A DNA stretch of 64,000 bases. It comes from Albula goreensis (lineage: Eukaryota > Chordata > Actinopteri > Albuliformes > Albulidae). Under the pieces are notes generated by a model. That model made no database searches, was not told where the DNA came from, and saw only the letters and a list, made by a program, of their open reading frames with translations. The first letter of the stretch is position 1; every line of letters begins with the position of its first letter. The position numbers were made by a program, and so were the translations under genes. Shown in pieces: positions 37,933 through 50,252 of this stretch. The stretch lies in NCBI GenBank assembly GCA_022829145.1, contig CM040764.1, positions 14,235,670 to 14,299,669 of the forward strand, given 5' to 3'.

Positions 37933-38866
37933 TGCACAGATCCTGTAATGTACTCGATACAATTAAAATGATGTGTTGATATAGCCGACCAATGGCACAC
38001 ACAGATCTCCTGTTAAATGAGTTCATGCTTTGGTGACCTTTCGCTGACAGTCCTTGCGTTGCATATTTATTGCGGTGAAATGTCTTGGCTGGTTGAGCTA
38101 TTTTAGGTCTGCGGTTCTCCAAGGAGAGATCCGATCAGCTGCTACGCACTCTCAGATGTCACAAAGCCCTGCTGAGCGAAGGTCCCTCCCTCACATACCT
38201 AAAATAGGTTCCTTCACTATAAAGAGTTAGAGTCTGCACTCAGCCTTTTAAACTACACTTTAATTTCCCCTCTAATGCAGTGACATCTTATGGTGGTAAA
38301 AGTCCTCATTTGCCGTTACAAAAATGGTATCCCTGTGTGTATTTTTAAATCTTCATTCCATTATTCAAATTTTCATACTGTCTGGGGAAGTTAAGTTTCT
38401 CAGCAGCAAGCTGGAACACTTAGTGAGGAATGAGAGAGTTGGACCCTGTGCATGAGACAGAGGTTGACATTAAATAAGCTCTTCAGAGTACTGTAACGAG
38501 ATCGCTTAATGTCCCATTACAAACATTACAAACCCGACTCCAGCAGCACCATCCAGTGCGCACTGAGCTCTATCTGTTAGCTGGGAGGTGGGGGCATTGG
38601 GGGGGGTGAAGTGAAGGATAGGTTCTCCATGCGGCTGTGAGCAGATGAGAAATCTGGCGGAGCGACAGGGTCCCCGGTTTCCCCGGGCTTCTTGCCGGAA
38701 TCATTTACACAGACAAATGGGAGGGAGCGGCAGTCAGCATTATACATAAGTCACCATGGGGAAATGGAGCTTCCTCTAATTCCACTGTGGAATTTTGTTT
38801 ATCTAGTATGCATTTTAAGTACAGTTCCTGCAGACGGGTGATTTTCGTTGGTTCAATGAACCGTTG
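37933..38866. other. Non-coding stretch, nothing recognised
   Basis: Unique sequence with a G-rich patch (gtgggggcattggggggggt) at about 38588-38607. No gene. Confidence 0.5.
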
Positions 38867-38969
38867 GTGTGTGTGTGTGTGTGTGTGTGTGTCTGTCTGT
38901 GTCTGTGTCTGTGTGTGTGTGGGTGTTCATGTGTGTGTTCACGCATGTGCATGTGTGTGTCTGTGCACG
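38867..38969. repeat. Compound TG/TCTG microsatellite
   Basis: TG run, then tctgtctgtgtctgtgtctg, then interrupted TG with gggtgttcatg and ttcacgcatg. Confidence 0.93.
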
Positions 38970-40985
38970 TAGGCGCCTGCATGAATAATGTGTAGTGTGT
39001 ATCTCTGATTTGCAGAAGTGGCAGCTGCTCTCAGATTCTCAGACTTCCCTCTGATTGGCAGAGTGGCTCAGGAGGACTGCTGATAATGAAGTAATTCTAA
39101 TGAAGCATTAAGCTCTACCCCCATCATTCCAGCCCTGTCAAACTTGGTGCTGTTGCACAGTGTTCCACTTCCTTGTTAGAAAGAGTGATGCCCTTCCCAC
39201 AGCTAGACTCACTGTAGTGTGCATCTTACACTGTGGCTGTTGGTGGTGTTTCATCACATTTCCTATTCCTAATGACTTCAAAGGAGTCACTGCATATACA
39301 CAGCAAACAGATTAGATTATGAGGTTACCTTAGGAAAAACTAGGCCATAGTTATACCATGGCTTGGCCAAGTGGTTTTAACCTGATCAATGACCTTACAG
39401 TTTCCAAACTTGACTGGTATATTCTTTGTGGTTTGTTCTGAATGTACTGAATTTAAAAGTTGTAAGGTAGCACAATTATGATAATCGGCACAGTGGTATG
39501 TAATGTACTTCTTTCATTGAACAAACAAGCACAAGACTGCACCTTGAAAATGCATTGCAGCTCCAAGGCTAAAACAGCATTGCCAGCATTGGCACTGCCT
39601 CCAGGAACAAGTATGATGAAAGCACTTTTCGAAAAAGGCAATCTCTCATTTTGGAAGTAATAATTATCATTCTGCACTCACAACCATTCAAAATTTGACT
39701 TGTGACTTAAGCTTAGGGACAGCTGAAATCAGAAAGCTGAACCTTAATAATTAACCGGGGGGGTCTTAACAACGGACATGTTTCCCTCATGATAGAGTGG
39801 CCTGCAATGGAAAGGTAACTAATTAACAGTCATTTCCTTTCCTCCCAGTGTTTTCCTTGTTGTGGTAACCTGTCCACCCGCTGACTCCACCTCCCTCTCT
39901 CTTAGTCTCCTGCCACAGCCCCCTGTGTCTCTCCCTCCAGGAGCAGACCCCTCACTCTGCTCCCAGCATAATTAGTTTTTAATATAAGACAGCATTTTAA
40001 TATTCTGTTCAGCTAATAAGAAAATGTCTTCTGAGAATGAAATAGTGAAGATGGAATTTCTTTTTGCTCTTTTTTTTTTTGAAGAAAGACTTTATATGCA
40101 CATTATTTCATTCCACAATGATGGGAAATAATGAGTAATTTGGCTATCAATTACGTGACAGAGACATATTTTAACAATTGTATAATTATAGATTTCTACA
40201 GAACACAATATGTATTTGTGGACAACTTTTTAACAGTGAAAATTTTGTTTAACCATCTACACAGGGTAAATGAATATCTCCTCACTGTCAGTAGCTGTCA
40301 TTTTTATTCAGAATCTATATTTAAAGTTTGATGGTGTCTCTTGCCTTCTGCATTTAACTGTGGAGCAGCTTGCTTAGGGAGTAATTATGGGTGACAGTCA
40401 AGGTAGGAGTTGATAGAATATCAGTATGTGCATGAGGTAAATAAAAGTGTGTGTTTGGAACAGACGGTGTGTGGATGGAGAACACTCATGCAGGTGTAAT
40501 CCTAGCTCCCATACGCCGTGCTTGTGCACTCTCCCCAGCCATAGGTCATGCCATAGGTTTGGCTCTAGAAGAGCTAGAGAAAATCCTCCAAAATATTCAA
40601 ATCTTTATTTTGACATCTGGGAGATTATCCTTATGATGTCTCCATGACTATATGAGCTCTCTAAACAGAGGGAGAGACGGGACAAAGGCCCTGTCTGCCA
40701 GCCCTGCAGAAGGCTGTTTGCTGAATTGTTACTCATATCTGTTTATGCTATTGACAAAGGAAAAGTGTTCTAATCTGCTGCCTTATGGTAAGCAGCAGTG
40801 TGAAGGTTTGACCTAAGACAGAACATCCATAGCTACACCATTACCCTCGTGCAGATAACTACAATGTCTTAAATACAGATACAGGAGCGGACGGATGAGG
40901 TGATATTATCTCGTTCTATTACATTCTGCATCCACACGGGATGCTATATCACCCTGCAGACTCACACTACACAAGAGTTTGCTGA
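38970..40985. other. Non-coding stretch, nothing recognised
   Basis: Unique sequence, a T-run near 40070. No coding signal. Confidence 0.5.
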
Positions 40986-41011
40986 ACCTAGCAACAGGAC
41001 CTAGCAACAGG
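40986..41011. repeat. 13-bp perfect tandem duplication
   Basis: acctagcaacagg occurs twice back to back. Simple slippage duplication. Confidence 0.9.
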
Positions 41012-41895
41012 ATGCCATGTTGAAGCTGTGCCTTCCATAGGAATGGATAGAAAAGCAGGGGGCTTTGCCTCTCCACCGGTAACAGGAATACATGTGAAGA
41101 CCTCCTACATGAGATTTCAGCCTCTGTGGCATCATTCATCAGGTGTCATATTTTGCATTAAAAGGCAAGTGGGCAAAAAATTCTGTAGTTTAAAAAAAAA
41201 AACAGTTTTGACTTTTTGTCTCCATGGGACATCATTTCAAGGATTGTGTTCCTGAATATTGTGATCAGAAATAAAAGAGACATGAACCATTAATCTGTTA
41301 AAAATGACATGAACATGTGACTTCATTTTACTGCACCAGATCACTGGTCTCAGTTTAAATAAAAGCAGCATTTAGTGAGTCACTGAATTTTTCATCTGTG
41401 TAAAGACCTCTGCCCCACAAAACAGCATCACAGATCAATCACAAACTGATTCAAACTAGCTGTCAGTGATGTTGAATTGTTGCCCTAGCCTAACTGCAGC
41501 TTTCACTAATAACTTTTCAATGAATACTCAAGATTAGTGTGGTGAGAGACACAGATTGACGTAGGTCTGTCATATAGAATGGTTGAAAGTAAGAGTTAAC
41601 AGTGATTTTCTGGACTATTGATGAATGGCTTGGCATATCTATTTTAGCTCTTGTGTGCAAGCTGAGTATGTCAAAAGCACAGCAGTGGCTCTCTGTTCAC
41701 TGCAGCACACCCTGCTGTTCAGAGGACGCTTGGCTTCGATTCATATTTCGCTCGCATGCATACTGTACCTTTGGATGCCAGATATGCAAACGATGGATCC
41801 GGCCATGGAGCTAAGAGGCAGACGCATTCAGCAGTTTTGAAACACTGACCAACTGAGACAAGGTTATCAAAATGTCCTGAAATGATTATCATACT
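41012..41895. other. Non-coding stretch, nothing recognised
   Basis: No gene or repeat recognised. Confidence 0.5.
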
Positions 41896-41948
41896 GAGTG
41901 GTGCAGTGGTAACTGAGGAGGTTGGCATTCTGTAACTCTAAAGCCCAT
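41896..41948 (+). mobile_element. Possible truncated SINE head
   Basis: gagtggtgcagtggtaactg resembles a SINE A-box (TRGYNNAGYGG), and ttctgtaactctaaagcc resembles the common fish SINE words between A- and B-box (tgtaacccaaagg). The match stops before a B-box, so this would be a roughly 50-bp fragment. Confidence 0.35.
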
Positions 41949-42179
41949 ATGTATTAATGAAAATAATTTAATATACGCCGCCTGCCAGTAGGGCAGTCTC
42001 AGTGTTTGTGCATATTCCCTACACCACTAACCATACTCATTCTATAATAATAATACGTACAGTGTATAAAATAAATGTTATTTTAATAAGTGAATATTTA
42101 AGGTAGTTGGGTAGTGTGTTATATGAATATTATTGTTATATTATATAAAGTGTGATATGGGAGGAAAAGCTGTGCAGTC
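41949..42179. other. AT-rich non-coding stretch
   Basis: Very AT-rich around 42040-42150 (ataataataatac, tattattgttatattatat). Nothing else. Confidence 0.5.
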
Positions 42180-42640
42180 GTACTTGTCTTAGTGCTGCTT
42201 TGTCTGAAGGAAAGCAGGTCACCGGGGACGTTTCCAAACTGTCAGCAGGTGGCCTTGGGTGACTCAGCGAGGGTTTTCGTTTCCCTTGAAGGTGTGCCGT
42301 GCATCGACATGCACCGCGGGGAGGCAGCCGTGACCAATGCGCCCGTGAGATTGTAACGGGATTAGATGTCGCTGGGAGCCCACCTCTCACAGCGGGGAGG
42401 CATCTGTTTGGAGCTGATATGGCCAAAGTTTTGGAGCCCGGTTTTGTTTCGCGCTGAGCCGTTCGTGGATGAGCAGTCATGCCAAAGACCAGATACTCGC
42501 CCATATTACTTGGGAAGTATCATCCTGCACCCCTCTGCCCCGCCCTCGCCCCCCCTATCCTCTGCCAGCCTAGCTCTCTGGAGCAGGAGGGGGCTGAGGT
42601 ATGTGGCAGATAACTTGTGGCAGAGGTCTCCAAATCAACA
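42180..42640. other. GC-richer, CpG-bearing patch
   Basis: CpG-rich words between about 42220 and 42500 (caccggggacg, catcgacatgcaccgcgggg, gcgcccgtg, gtaacggg, ttcgcgctgagccgttcg). No recognisable protein in any frame (longest 122 codons, minus strand). Possible regulatory element. Confidence 0.4.
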
Positions 42641-42873
42641 TCACACTGAGATTCATTGTGCTGTTATTCACAGGTGGAGGAGGGGTCCACTGGTGGTCCC
42701 TGAATCCCCCTAAAGCCAAAGAAATAACAGGATGGTTATGAAAAAGCAGAACAAGACATAAAAATATGCTCTGATTAATACTGAGGTAGTCAGAGGGAAT
42801 AAACAGTGTAGTGCTTAAAACGTTTGAGTGAGCCCCTGTCAAAAGAGATTTGATCCTCCCCTGATGTGAATCT

Positions 42874-42977
42874 ATGTGTGTGTGTGTCTTTGTGTTTGTG
42901 TGTGTGTATCTGTGGCTGTGTGTGTGTGTGTCTGTGTGTTTGTGTTTGTTTGTTTGTGTGTGTGTGTGCATCTGTAG

Positions 42978-43055
<78 letters not shown>

Positions 43056-43126
43056 CTGTATCTGTGGCTGTGTGTGTGTGTGTGTGTGTGTATCTGTGGC
43101 TGTGTGTGTGTGTGTGTATCTGGTGT
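42874..43126. repeat. Compound TG array with recurring TATCTGTGGC spacer
   Basis: About 250 bp of TG runs separated by the same short spacer, tctgtggctg or a variant (tctgtagctg, tatctgtatctgtggctg), near 42909, 42971, 43053, 43091 and 43118. The spacer has been copied along the array, giving a higher-order pattern. It explains the long Thr-His and Cys-Val open frames here. Confidence 0.95.
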
Positions 43127-43189
43127 ATATGGTGTTTCTCTCCAGCAGCAGTAATGTGAGCACACGCGATAACGGATGGTCTCATTCGC

Positions 43190-43325
43190 AGTGATTCCTG
43201 CAGCTACAGTTTAAAATGACCCTTAAATGACATTTGCCTCCTCCATTAATGTATGCAGATTAAAACTGGAGCACGTTCGCACCACAGGCCCTGAGCGGCC
43301 TTATTTGCATAGGCTTACTCTGTAT
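43190..43325. promoter_or_regulatory. Candidate conserved element with octamer site
   Basis: Holds ATTTGCAT at 43303-43310, the POU octamer (reverse complement ATGCAAAT), and ctccattaatgtatgcagattaa upstream, whose ATTA/TAAT cores suit homeodomain proteins. Non-repetitive, next to the TG array. Function inferred from words only. Confidence 0.27.
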
Positions 43326-43689
43326 GGAAACAAAATCAACAAAATAAAACACACTTGAGATTATGTACAATATGCTTGTCCTGTGATGGTGGCGCGATCC
43401 CAGGGCTGATGGGTTTTATGCAGCACTGGCTTCTGTGGATACAGTGCTGAGCACTGAGCCCTGCTTTAACAGGCCTGTTTTATACCATCCTGCCAGTAAT
43501 TTCTATAACTTGGCACACAAACACTGGGTCCCTTCTTTGGGAGATAGTTACAGAGAGAGGTCTGCCTGGTGTGTTTGTGTGGGTCTGCATAGACACATAT
43601 AGTATAGGTTATTTTAACCATAATGAAGATTTGGTTATGTGCATCTCACCTTGAAATCCAACACATTAAACGTCTGTTGTAAAAGCACT

Positions 43690-44005
43690 TTTGAATGCAT
43701 TTAGAAGGATTTAACTGCCTTGAGCAGTAGAAACATCAGCATTTGATCGTGGGATTCCTAGCGGGTTTGAGTTGTGCTTGGCCATTTTGGTGGAAGGAGG
43801 GCCCTCCTGTTGGACCACAAAAAAAGTAGGTGATGGACTTGGGTTAGAATGACTTCAGAGGGCAAAGAGAAATGTAATGAAGATATTTGTCTTGAACTTT
43901 ACCAAACTCCAGTTCAGTGCAGGATATTTTCATACGACATGAATGCGTGCAGGAGGATTTTATTTTGTCGTGAGTAGTAGAAACATTTGTACTTGCTCTT
44001 GGGCT
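43690..44005. repeat. Imperfect 60-bp direct repeat, about 250 bp apart
   Basis: 43692-43750 and 43943-44005 share the order gcat/gcgt...agga/gaggattt..., then gag(c/t)agtagaaacat and a word ending in gtgggattc or cttgggcttg. The spacing and the rest of 43.7-44.4 kb suggest a decayed DNA transposon, but no terminal repeats or coding remains are recognisable. Confidence 0.3.
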
Positions 44006-46140
44006 TGAAGTCTTATACGGTTGGAGTCGTTTACAGCTTCCTAGTTAGCAAGCTACATATCATGCTCAGAACTCCACTCTCTGCACCGTAAACAAACATG
44101 GCAGCATCCATGAAAACTTGTGGTGGGCCAGCTAATTTACAATTTGTTCAAATGGTTGCTTTGGTGTCCGAACTTGTGGAGTTACAGGTTATTCTAAGAA
44201 TTCGGCTCATAATAAGGGAATAGCTGTCATTGTGAGGAGCAATGAAGCCGAGAACATCCAGGGAGGACTGAAGAAGTCAGCCATTTGTGTGGGAGCAAGT
44301 TTGATGGGCTGAACGACGACTTGAAATCGATGTCCAACAGAAAGGGAGATACAGCTGAAGGAGCTGAGAAAGGAGCATCGGAAGCAAGATGGGAAGTGAG
44401 GTGTGTGGTATTTTATACCTGTATTAACAACCCGTATTTCCATACCTGTATTTAATGGATGTAGGTATCAGAGTAAGGGGCTGTTTGAAAATATTTTCCC
44501 CAAACTTGTTTCAACTCAAACACTCTCAGAGACACTGTTTAGTGTTTATCTGTGTGGTATATTTCTTCATCCATTTTGGAAATCCAGAATGGGAGCGCCT
44601 TGAATGAATAATGCTCAATATGATGAGGTACCACGTTTACTGTATTTACTGTAGTTATATGTGGATATGAAATCAACAAGCTTTTAGTGATGTCTACCAA
44701 GTGTATGTATGTTTGATTGTTCATGCCAAGTGTTAATGAACTAGCAAAGAGTATGGTTAGTACGTTTACCCATTACCTGAGATGGGTTTTGAACCCCATA
44801 GAATTTCTCAGTTATTTCAGGGTAATAAATAAGGACTCAATAAATAATTATTTTCTTGAGGACCTCTCTCATTTCTGAACTTGCATTGAGTGGGGCTCTA
44901 AATTGTTGTTTACCCTTTAAAGTCTTTCCATTGCCATATTTGCTAGTGGTCGATATCTCATCAGAGAAATCATTGCATGAAATTGCTGTGAAGACAAATG
45001 ATGATAGAGAAGATGTATTGATTTTGTCCCTCCTTCATTCATAACTTCATATGAAGTCAAATTTTAGCAAGCTGTCAAAGACACGACTACGTTCCTTTGT
45101 CTTTGCTGTCGTGTTTCTTTCTTTCAGTAATAGAATGTAATGTTGCTGTATTTCAGTTTAGCTTTTAATTTTGAAGGTTGAAATGGATCAAGGTGAGATT
45201 GAAACATCTAACAAGTTGCCTGTCTAAGGGAGGAAGATATGTCCTTAGAACTTACATAAATGGACATAAATATAAATATGAATAAATAGGACATATTTGT
45301 TAAATTGTTTTTTAAAAAATATTAATACCCCATTAAAATCTCATTTTGCAGATGCGGTGACAATGTGTGCCATCTTACGCAGAAATGCAATAGCCTATTT
45401 ACTTCTGAACAAGGTGCAGTGAGCTGGAAAATTGGGACAGCGATATTCCCGCTACACTGTAAACTTGCAGAGCTGAAGAAAGATCATGTATCATGGAGAG
45501 ACACTGAGCTGTTTTAAAGGGGGAAGGGGAGTTGCATAGGCACAGGGGTTTTAATGTTTCTTCTTTTCATCTGGAGAGATATTCAAGAGATATTCGAGTA
45601 GAACATACAAACATACTTTCTTCATTCAGACCTATAATCACTGCTGCTGGTGATACCTTCTCCTTCAATAACAGCATTTTTGCGCTCTATCATGCCTTTC
45701 CCATAATTGCTGTTAGGTTTGATGAGTATTGATAATTTTTCCATTTGTACTCTGGACCTCCCCCTCTAAAACATAAAGGCATAATCAGCAGAGTTACAAA
45801 GCCACTGTTTCTGTTAACTGTCCCTGCTGTAAATGGTGGTGATGAGGTAATTGGATAATCATGGACTGGTGCTGTATTGTGCAATATGCAGTTTTTCATG
45901 TATTTTATCCCTCAGAAATACAAAAGCAGGCCCTAAGACATTTAAGGATGTTAGATAACTCTTTAAGGTGCATCTCAATACAATAATACAATTGGATGAA
46001 AAACAGCATGTATGTGGATGTATAATATGTACCGTAGGTACAAGAGGATGTTTTTGGGTGAATGGAAGTGTAGCCACGAGCCAATTTTTGGGCTACAATA
46101 GCTCCATTCTGGCAGGTAGAGAGGTTTTTTTTTAATCATC
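44006..46140. other. Non-coding stretch, nothing recognised
   Basis: Unique, mostly AT-rich. No recognisable gene. Confidence 0.5.
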
Positions 46141-46340
46141 TGTGAATTTCTCAGAGGGCAACATCAAAGCAAGATGCAAATGCGCTGTTTCTGTCACGCT
46201 TGTGCCTCATGAACATTATTTATGCAGGAGTTTTCATTTTGCGCTGACATGTTATGATGCCTTTAAAAGCCTCCCTAAAGCCAGAGGGATAGGGCTGAAA
46301 ATGCATTTATTCCAAGTGCGACACAGCTTTTGATTTAGAC
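46141..46340. promoter_or_regulatory. Candidate conserved element with octamer site
   Basis: A perfect POU octamer ATGCAAAT at 46174-46181, plus acattatttatgcagg and aaatgcatttattcc in a compact non-repetitive block. Enhancer-like by texture. Confidence 0.27.
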
Positions 46341-47314
46341 CAGCTCTCTTATCTTAAGAGCTTTTGTGTCAGCTGAAAAAACCTAATCATTTCTGCCTTA
46401 TCCCGGAAGAAACGATTTCATAGTTTCATTCAAAACCCTCTATGACTTACTGAGATGTCCTGTTTGCAGTCAGATGAACAGACAATGGCACAGAAAAACC
46501 AATGCTACAGGCAGCTACAAACGCACCTGCTGCTCTGTGTGTGTCATATGTGAATTTCATCACATTGTCTGTGTGGTGACACAAGCTACTTTTTCTGGTT
46601 GATTAAAATAGAGAGTTCTTTAATAGAATAACCATGTTCTACACCAGTAGCACACCGTATTGCAGAATTAGATGGTAGCTGAATAAATAAGCACAGAGCA
46701 GTAATGCTGCCCAAGACTGGTTTTGAATAGATAAATATATGTATATTTCCATTCCGTTTTTGTCTCTCACCAGCCCTTTAGCATTGATTACCTGCAAAAC
46801 TCTGACAAGTGAATCACAGTTTAAGACTGCTCCTCAGGACAAACTTCATTCTCAATTTGTGTAAATTGTGCATTCACACAGCGAGGGTCTGAGTCTGCCG
46901 GAAAGCTTTTTAAGCTTTTACAGGATCATTTTGATAAAGTTTTCTTGACTCTCAGCTCAGACTCAGATGGGGATTTCATTGAGGTACACTCAGTAAATGT
47001 ATATGTAAAGAACAGACCGCATAATGTTTATGAGTTGGCTGAAATAATGAAAGCGTATCCCTGCTATGCAGTTTAGTTGAAAGTGGTATTTACCTACTCA
47101 CATGCCAACTTCAGTGTTCTGTCATTGATGACAAATGGAACATAACGATTCCTCTACCTCTGCTCACACATCTGTGGGTTTTTGTGAGACATACCTTGTG
47201 TCAGCTGGATATCACACGCCATTAGATGCCATCTGGAAACAGTGATCAGTGCTTCTCTGAGACGTTGGAGAGACCACTGTCCTCTGTGTCAGATTTTAAC
47301 AGCCTGGAAGAAAC
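46341..47314. other. Non-coding stretch, nothing recognised
   Basis: Unique sequence. No coding signal. Confidence 0.5.
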
Positions 47315-47417
47315 TGTGTGTGTGTGCGTGCGTGCGTGTGCGTGTGTCAGCACTGGTGTGTCTGTGTGCTGGTGTGTGTGAGTGGGTGTGCGTGTGTTTG
47401 TGCACATGTGATATGTG
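47315..47417. repeat. Interrupted TG/CG microsatellite
   Basis: TG run with GCGTGCGTGCG core and many interruptions (cagcactgg, agtggg). Confidence 0.9.
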
Positions 47418-48272
47418 TCAGTCATAGTAAAAGCAAGTAATATTGTGCTGTCATATAGTGCCTCTGCCCACATGTTCTCTTATTCCCCTCAGGTTCTACC
47501 AAGTGCAAATCACAAAGTCCACCACAAAAAATATCCATAAGCATAAGGCAACAGGCCAAGAAACCCAAAAGAGAGGGGCTGGAGGTTGAGGTGTGGGAGG
47601 GATAAGGCTTGAGCTTGAGCATTGGAGGTGAGGTGATGAGGAGCGGGGAGGGGGTGGGCAGTAGCAGGCCACCCTGAATATGAAATGCGAGAGATGAGTG
47701 AGGCAGGTCTCTCAGGACCCGCACCACAGCAGGAGGGAGATTAATCGTGATTGAATTCTGACTTGTCCTGTTTTTCAAAGGGCCAAGTTCAGAGGGAAAT
47801 GTGGGGAAACCAAAAACAAAGGACAGAGATTTATTCTTCAGGAATTGCAGTAAAGATTGGAATAAAGCCAATGCTTTCACAGAATCGGCTAAGACCCATT
47901 GATTATAGCCAATAGGCAGCTTTCCTTTTTACCCTGGCTTGACCTGGCCAGCCTCACAGTGTCTGAGAATTATTTTACCACTAGGGGGGCGATAAAGTGA
48001 AAGTGACAAATCATCACAATTAAGAGGTTTGAGAAACCATAAAACCCTAGTATAAACACAGTTTGCATTTTTTAATATTAAGTGTGTTAATCCTAGCTAA
48101 ATTCTGTAATCTCTTTTTGTTTTAGTTTCTCTTTTGTCAAAATAAATTGGGCAAATTACTATGTAATCCTGACAACAGTTTATGCAAATGAATAAGGATT
48201 AAAAGCAATGAGGGATGGGATGTTTTTTCCTGGTTTGTATTTCTCAATAATGAATTTTCCTGATTTATATAG

Positions 48273-48280
<8 letters not shown>
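47418..48280. other. Non-coding stretch, nothing recognised
   Basis: A 152-codon minus frame (47422-47880) is Leu/Pro/Ser-rich and unrecognised. The word ccactaggggggcgat at 47979 resembles a CTCF core but with one extra G, so I do not call it. Confidence 0.5.

Positions 48281-48307
<27 letters not shown>
48281..48307. repeat. (AC)n microsatellite
   Basis: 27-bp pure AC run. Confidence 0.95.
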
Positions 48308-48490
48308 TTCCGTGGCTTTATATGTAAAAACGGATGGGATGTCTGGCCTTGATTTGTAATATACATGGATAATTGTTCCTTCATTCATTCTTAAATTCTC
48401 TATTTCTCTTCAAAAAAGATTACAATGCCTGTCTCGGTCCCCAGCCAATGTGTATTCAAATCTTTCTCTTTTGGTGTCTCTCTCTCTCCC

Positions 48491-49740
48491 AGGGCTGGCC
48501 CCAGGCATAGGTGATATAGGTGGTTGCCATGAGCACCGATACATTCTTGGGGCACCAAGCCATTGCTCACAGCTTGCTGTGATCACTAAGGTAATCAATA
48601 ACAGTTTAACATTGTGATTTGTGCACAAATCTAAATAATTGGCTGTGAAGGGTCATAGACAGTGAGCATGACAGCCAACCCAGATATCAAGGGCTTAGTG
48701 CCACCAACCCAAACGAGCATTTCCAGGAGAAACGATTTTGGAACAGTTAAATACATCATGAAACAGAAAGCCTCTGGTGCATGGGGAAGAAACAGAGAAT
48801 GGGGAAAGAGGTAAAGAGAGGGCAAAACAGAGGTACGTCATGTTCACCGTTAGACTTTATTGCCATTTAATAAGATGCTTGACAAGCAAAGCTAAGACTT
48901 ACTTAGCTAGCTAATCTTCATTCAGTGGTTGTGTCAAGATTGGATACAGGAGATTTATGGAAGTGATAAAAAGTCATGAAAATGATGTTTGCTAACTACG
49001 CTGATATATTATCCTGTTCTGTGTGCTTGAATGTGCGTGAACTCGCAAACAAGTATTTTTCACAACTCAGATTGAGAAGTTGCTGACATTATTCCTAGCC
49101 TGAGCTAACCATAGCTATGGTATGGACATACAGAGTAGATATGGCAAGCAGACGTAAGTCCTTCCCCAATTGAAACTGGCTATCATGACATTATATTGCC
49201 AAAATGTATTACAATACATTTCAATATACATCTGAAATAATTCATTTTAAATGCCCATTAGAGTGCATTACATTGCCTAGGCCAACAGGTGGCGCCAAAT
49301 GTATGTTGCCCAACACAGAGCAGATCTGTGAACACTGCCGCGCAAAGGTAAAGCACGGTTACGAAACATTTGGTCAAAATTTGGTTATAAGTGGATTTGT
49401 ACTCTAGCATCTGACTGTTTTATCTTGAGATTTCATGTCCAGTCTTAACTATGATGACGGTTTGAGTACACATGAGAAAATAACTACATGTATGGGTTCT
49501 TGAACATTTGTTAAGAAAACACAGTTCTCTGCTGTTACCAGACGATGACTGAACGTTTTGCCATGTAGCCATCTAGCTAACTCGCTCATGTCCCAAACAC
49601 AAAATAAACATGGATGAAACTACTTTAGCCACACTGGCTCTTGTAGAAGAAAGTGTTGAATGGTTTGGGGCAGTGGCAGGAGGGGGAGGTCACTAGTCCA
49701 TAATCTTGCCTCGGGCACCAAATAGTTATCTTTCTCAGTA
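48491..49740 (+). mobile_element. Probable non-autonomous hAT-type remnant
   Basis: The left end, cagggctggccccaggcata followed by ggtgatataggtggttgccatgagcacc words, matches from memory a terminal pattern common to fish hAT-like elements (CAGGGCCGGCCC, AGGCATAGGCGA, TTGCCTAGGGCACC). Near the right, cttgcctcgggcaccaaata at about 49703 matches the subterminal word expected before the closing GGGCCGGCCCTG, which is not recognisable here. The interior has no transposase. A target duplication could not be found because the right terminus is decayed. Old copy. Confidence 0.45.
49282..49299 (+). promoter_or_regulatory. Candidate CTCF binding site inside the hAT-type remnant
   Basis: ccaacaggtggcgccaaa fits the CTCF core CCANNAGGTGGCGCC reasonably. 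If real, it is on the plus strand and lies within mobile-element sequence. Confidence 0.28.
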
Positions 49741-49758
49741 TTTGATTGCAGGTCTACA

Positions 49759-49774
49759 GGTGGGGGGTGGGGGG
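49759..49774 (+). repeat. G-rich tract
   Basis: Two runs of six G separated by one T (aggtggggggtgggggg). Each long run can supply two quadruplex strands. Confidence 0.6.
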
Positions 49775-50241
49775 TAGCGTCGCTCTGAATGCCAAGCAAT
49801 CAAACCACAGCCTAACAGTCTTATTCTCTTCACCCTCAGGATTTTTCTAGACGTGTATAAGGGCATATGTATATCCCATATAGAAAGATGCTTTCTGCAT
49901 ATATTCCAATGAAATCTAAAGCAGCACTACATTTTCATAAAACCCAGAACGAATATTTAAACTCCCTTGCTCACATTTCAAATTCATTGATAATGCATAT
50001 CAATATGTAATGAAAAGGTTTTGTTTTTCTCAAAACCCAGATATCTCAGTCAAACGGCCTTTATCAGCTTTCAGCTGGTGGCTCTGTGGCTGATTCATGT
50101 GCCACTTTCAGTTACATTTCTGATATTTGATGGCTGACATTCAAAGGTGCTCTTTTTCTCTGACAGGAGCAGTCGCCTGCTACCTAATGTTATCTGTTTC
50201 TGGCGGAAAGGTTCAGGAGATGGGTGCTCTAGGCTAGAGAT
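49775..50241. other. Non-coding stretch, nothing recognised
   Basis: No gene or repeat. Confidence 0.5.
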
Positions 50242-50252
50242 GGGGGGGGGGG
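50242..50252. repeat. G11 homopolymer
   Basis: Uninterrupted run of eleven G. Confidence 0.9.

Noticed and set aside
42570-43163. 197-codon minus-strand open frame rich in Thr-His
   Set aside because: Produced entirely by the TG/CA array.
44780-44815. B-box-like word ggttttgaacccc
   Set aside because: No A-box upstream and no SINE body downstream.
47979-47994. CTCF-like word ccactaggggggcgat
   Set aside because: One extra G breaks the core spacing.
49204-49407. Plus frame containing CEHC-like residues recalling a BED zinc finger
   Set aside because: One short cysteine pair is not enough, the rest of the domain is absent, and the locus is a non-autonomous element.
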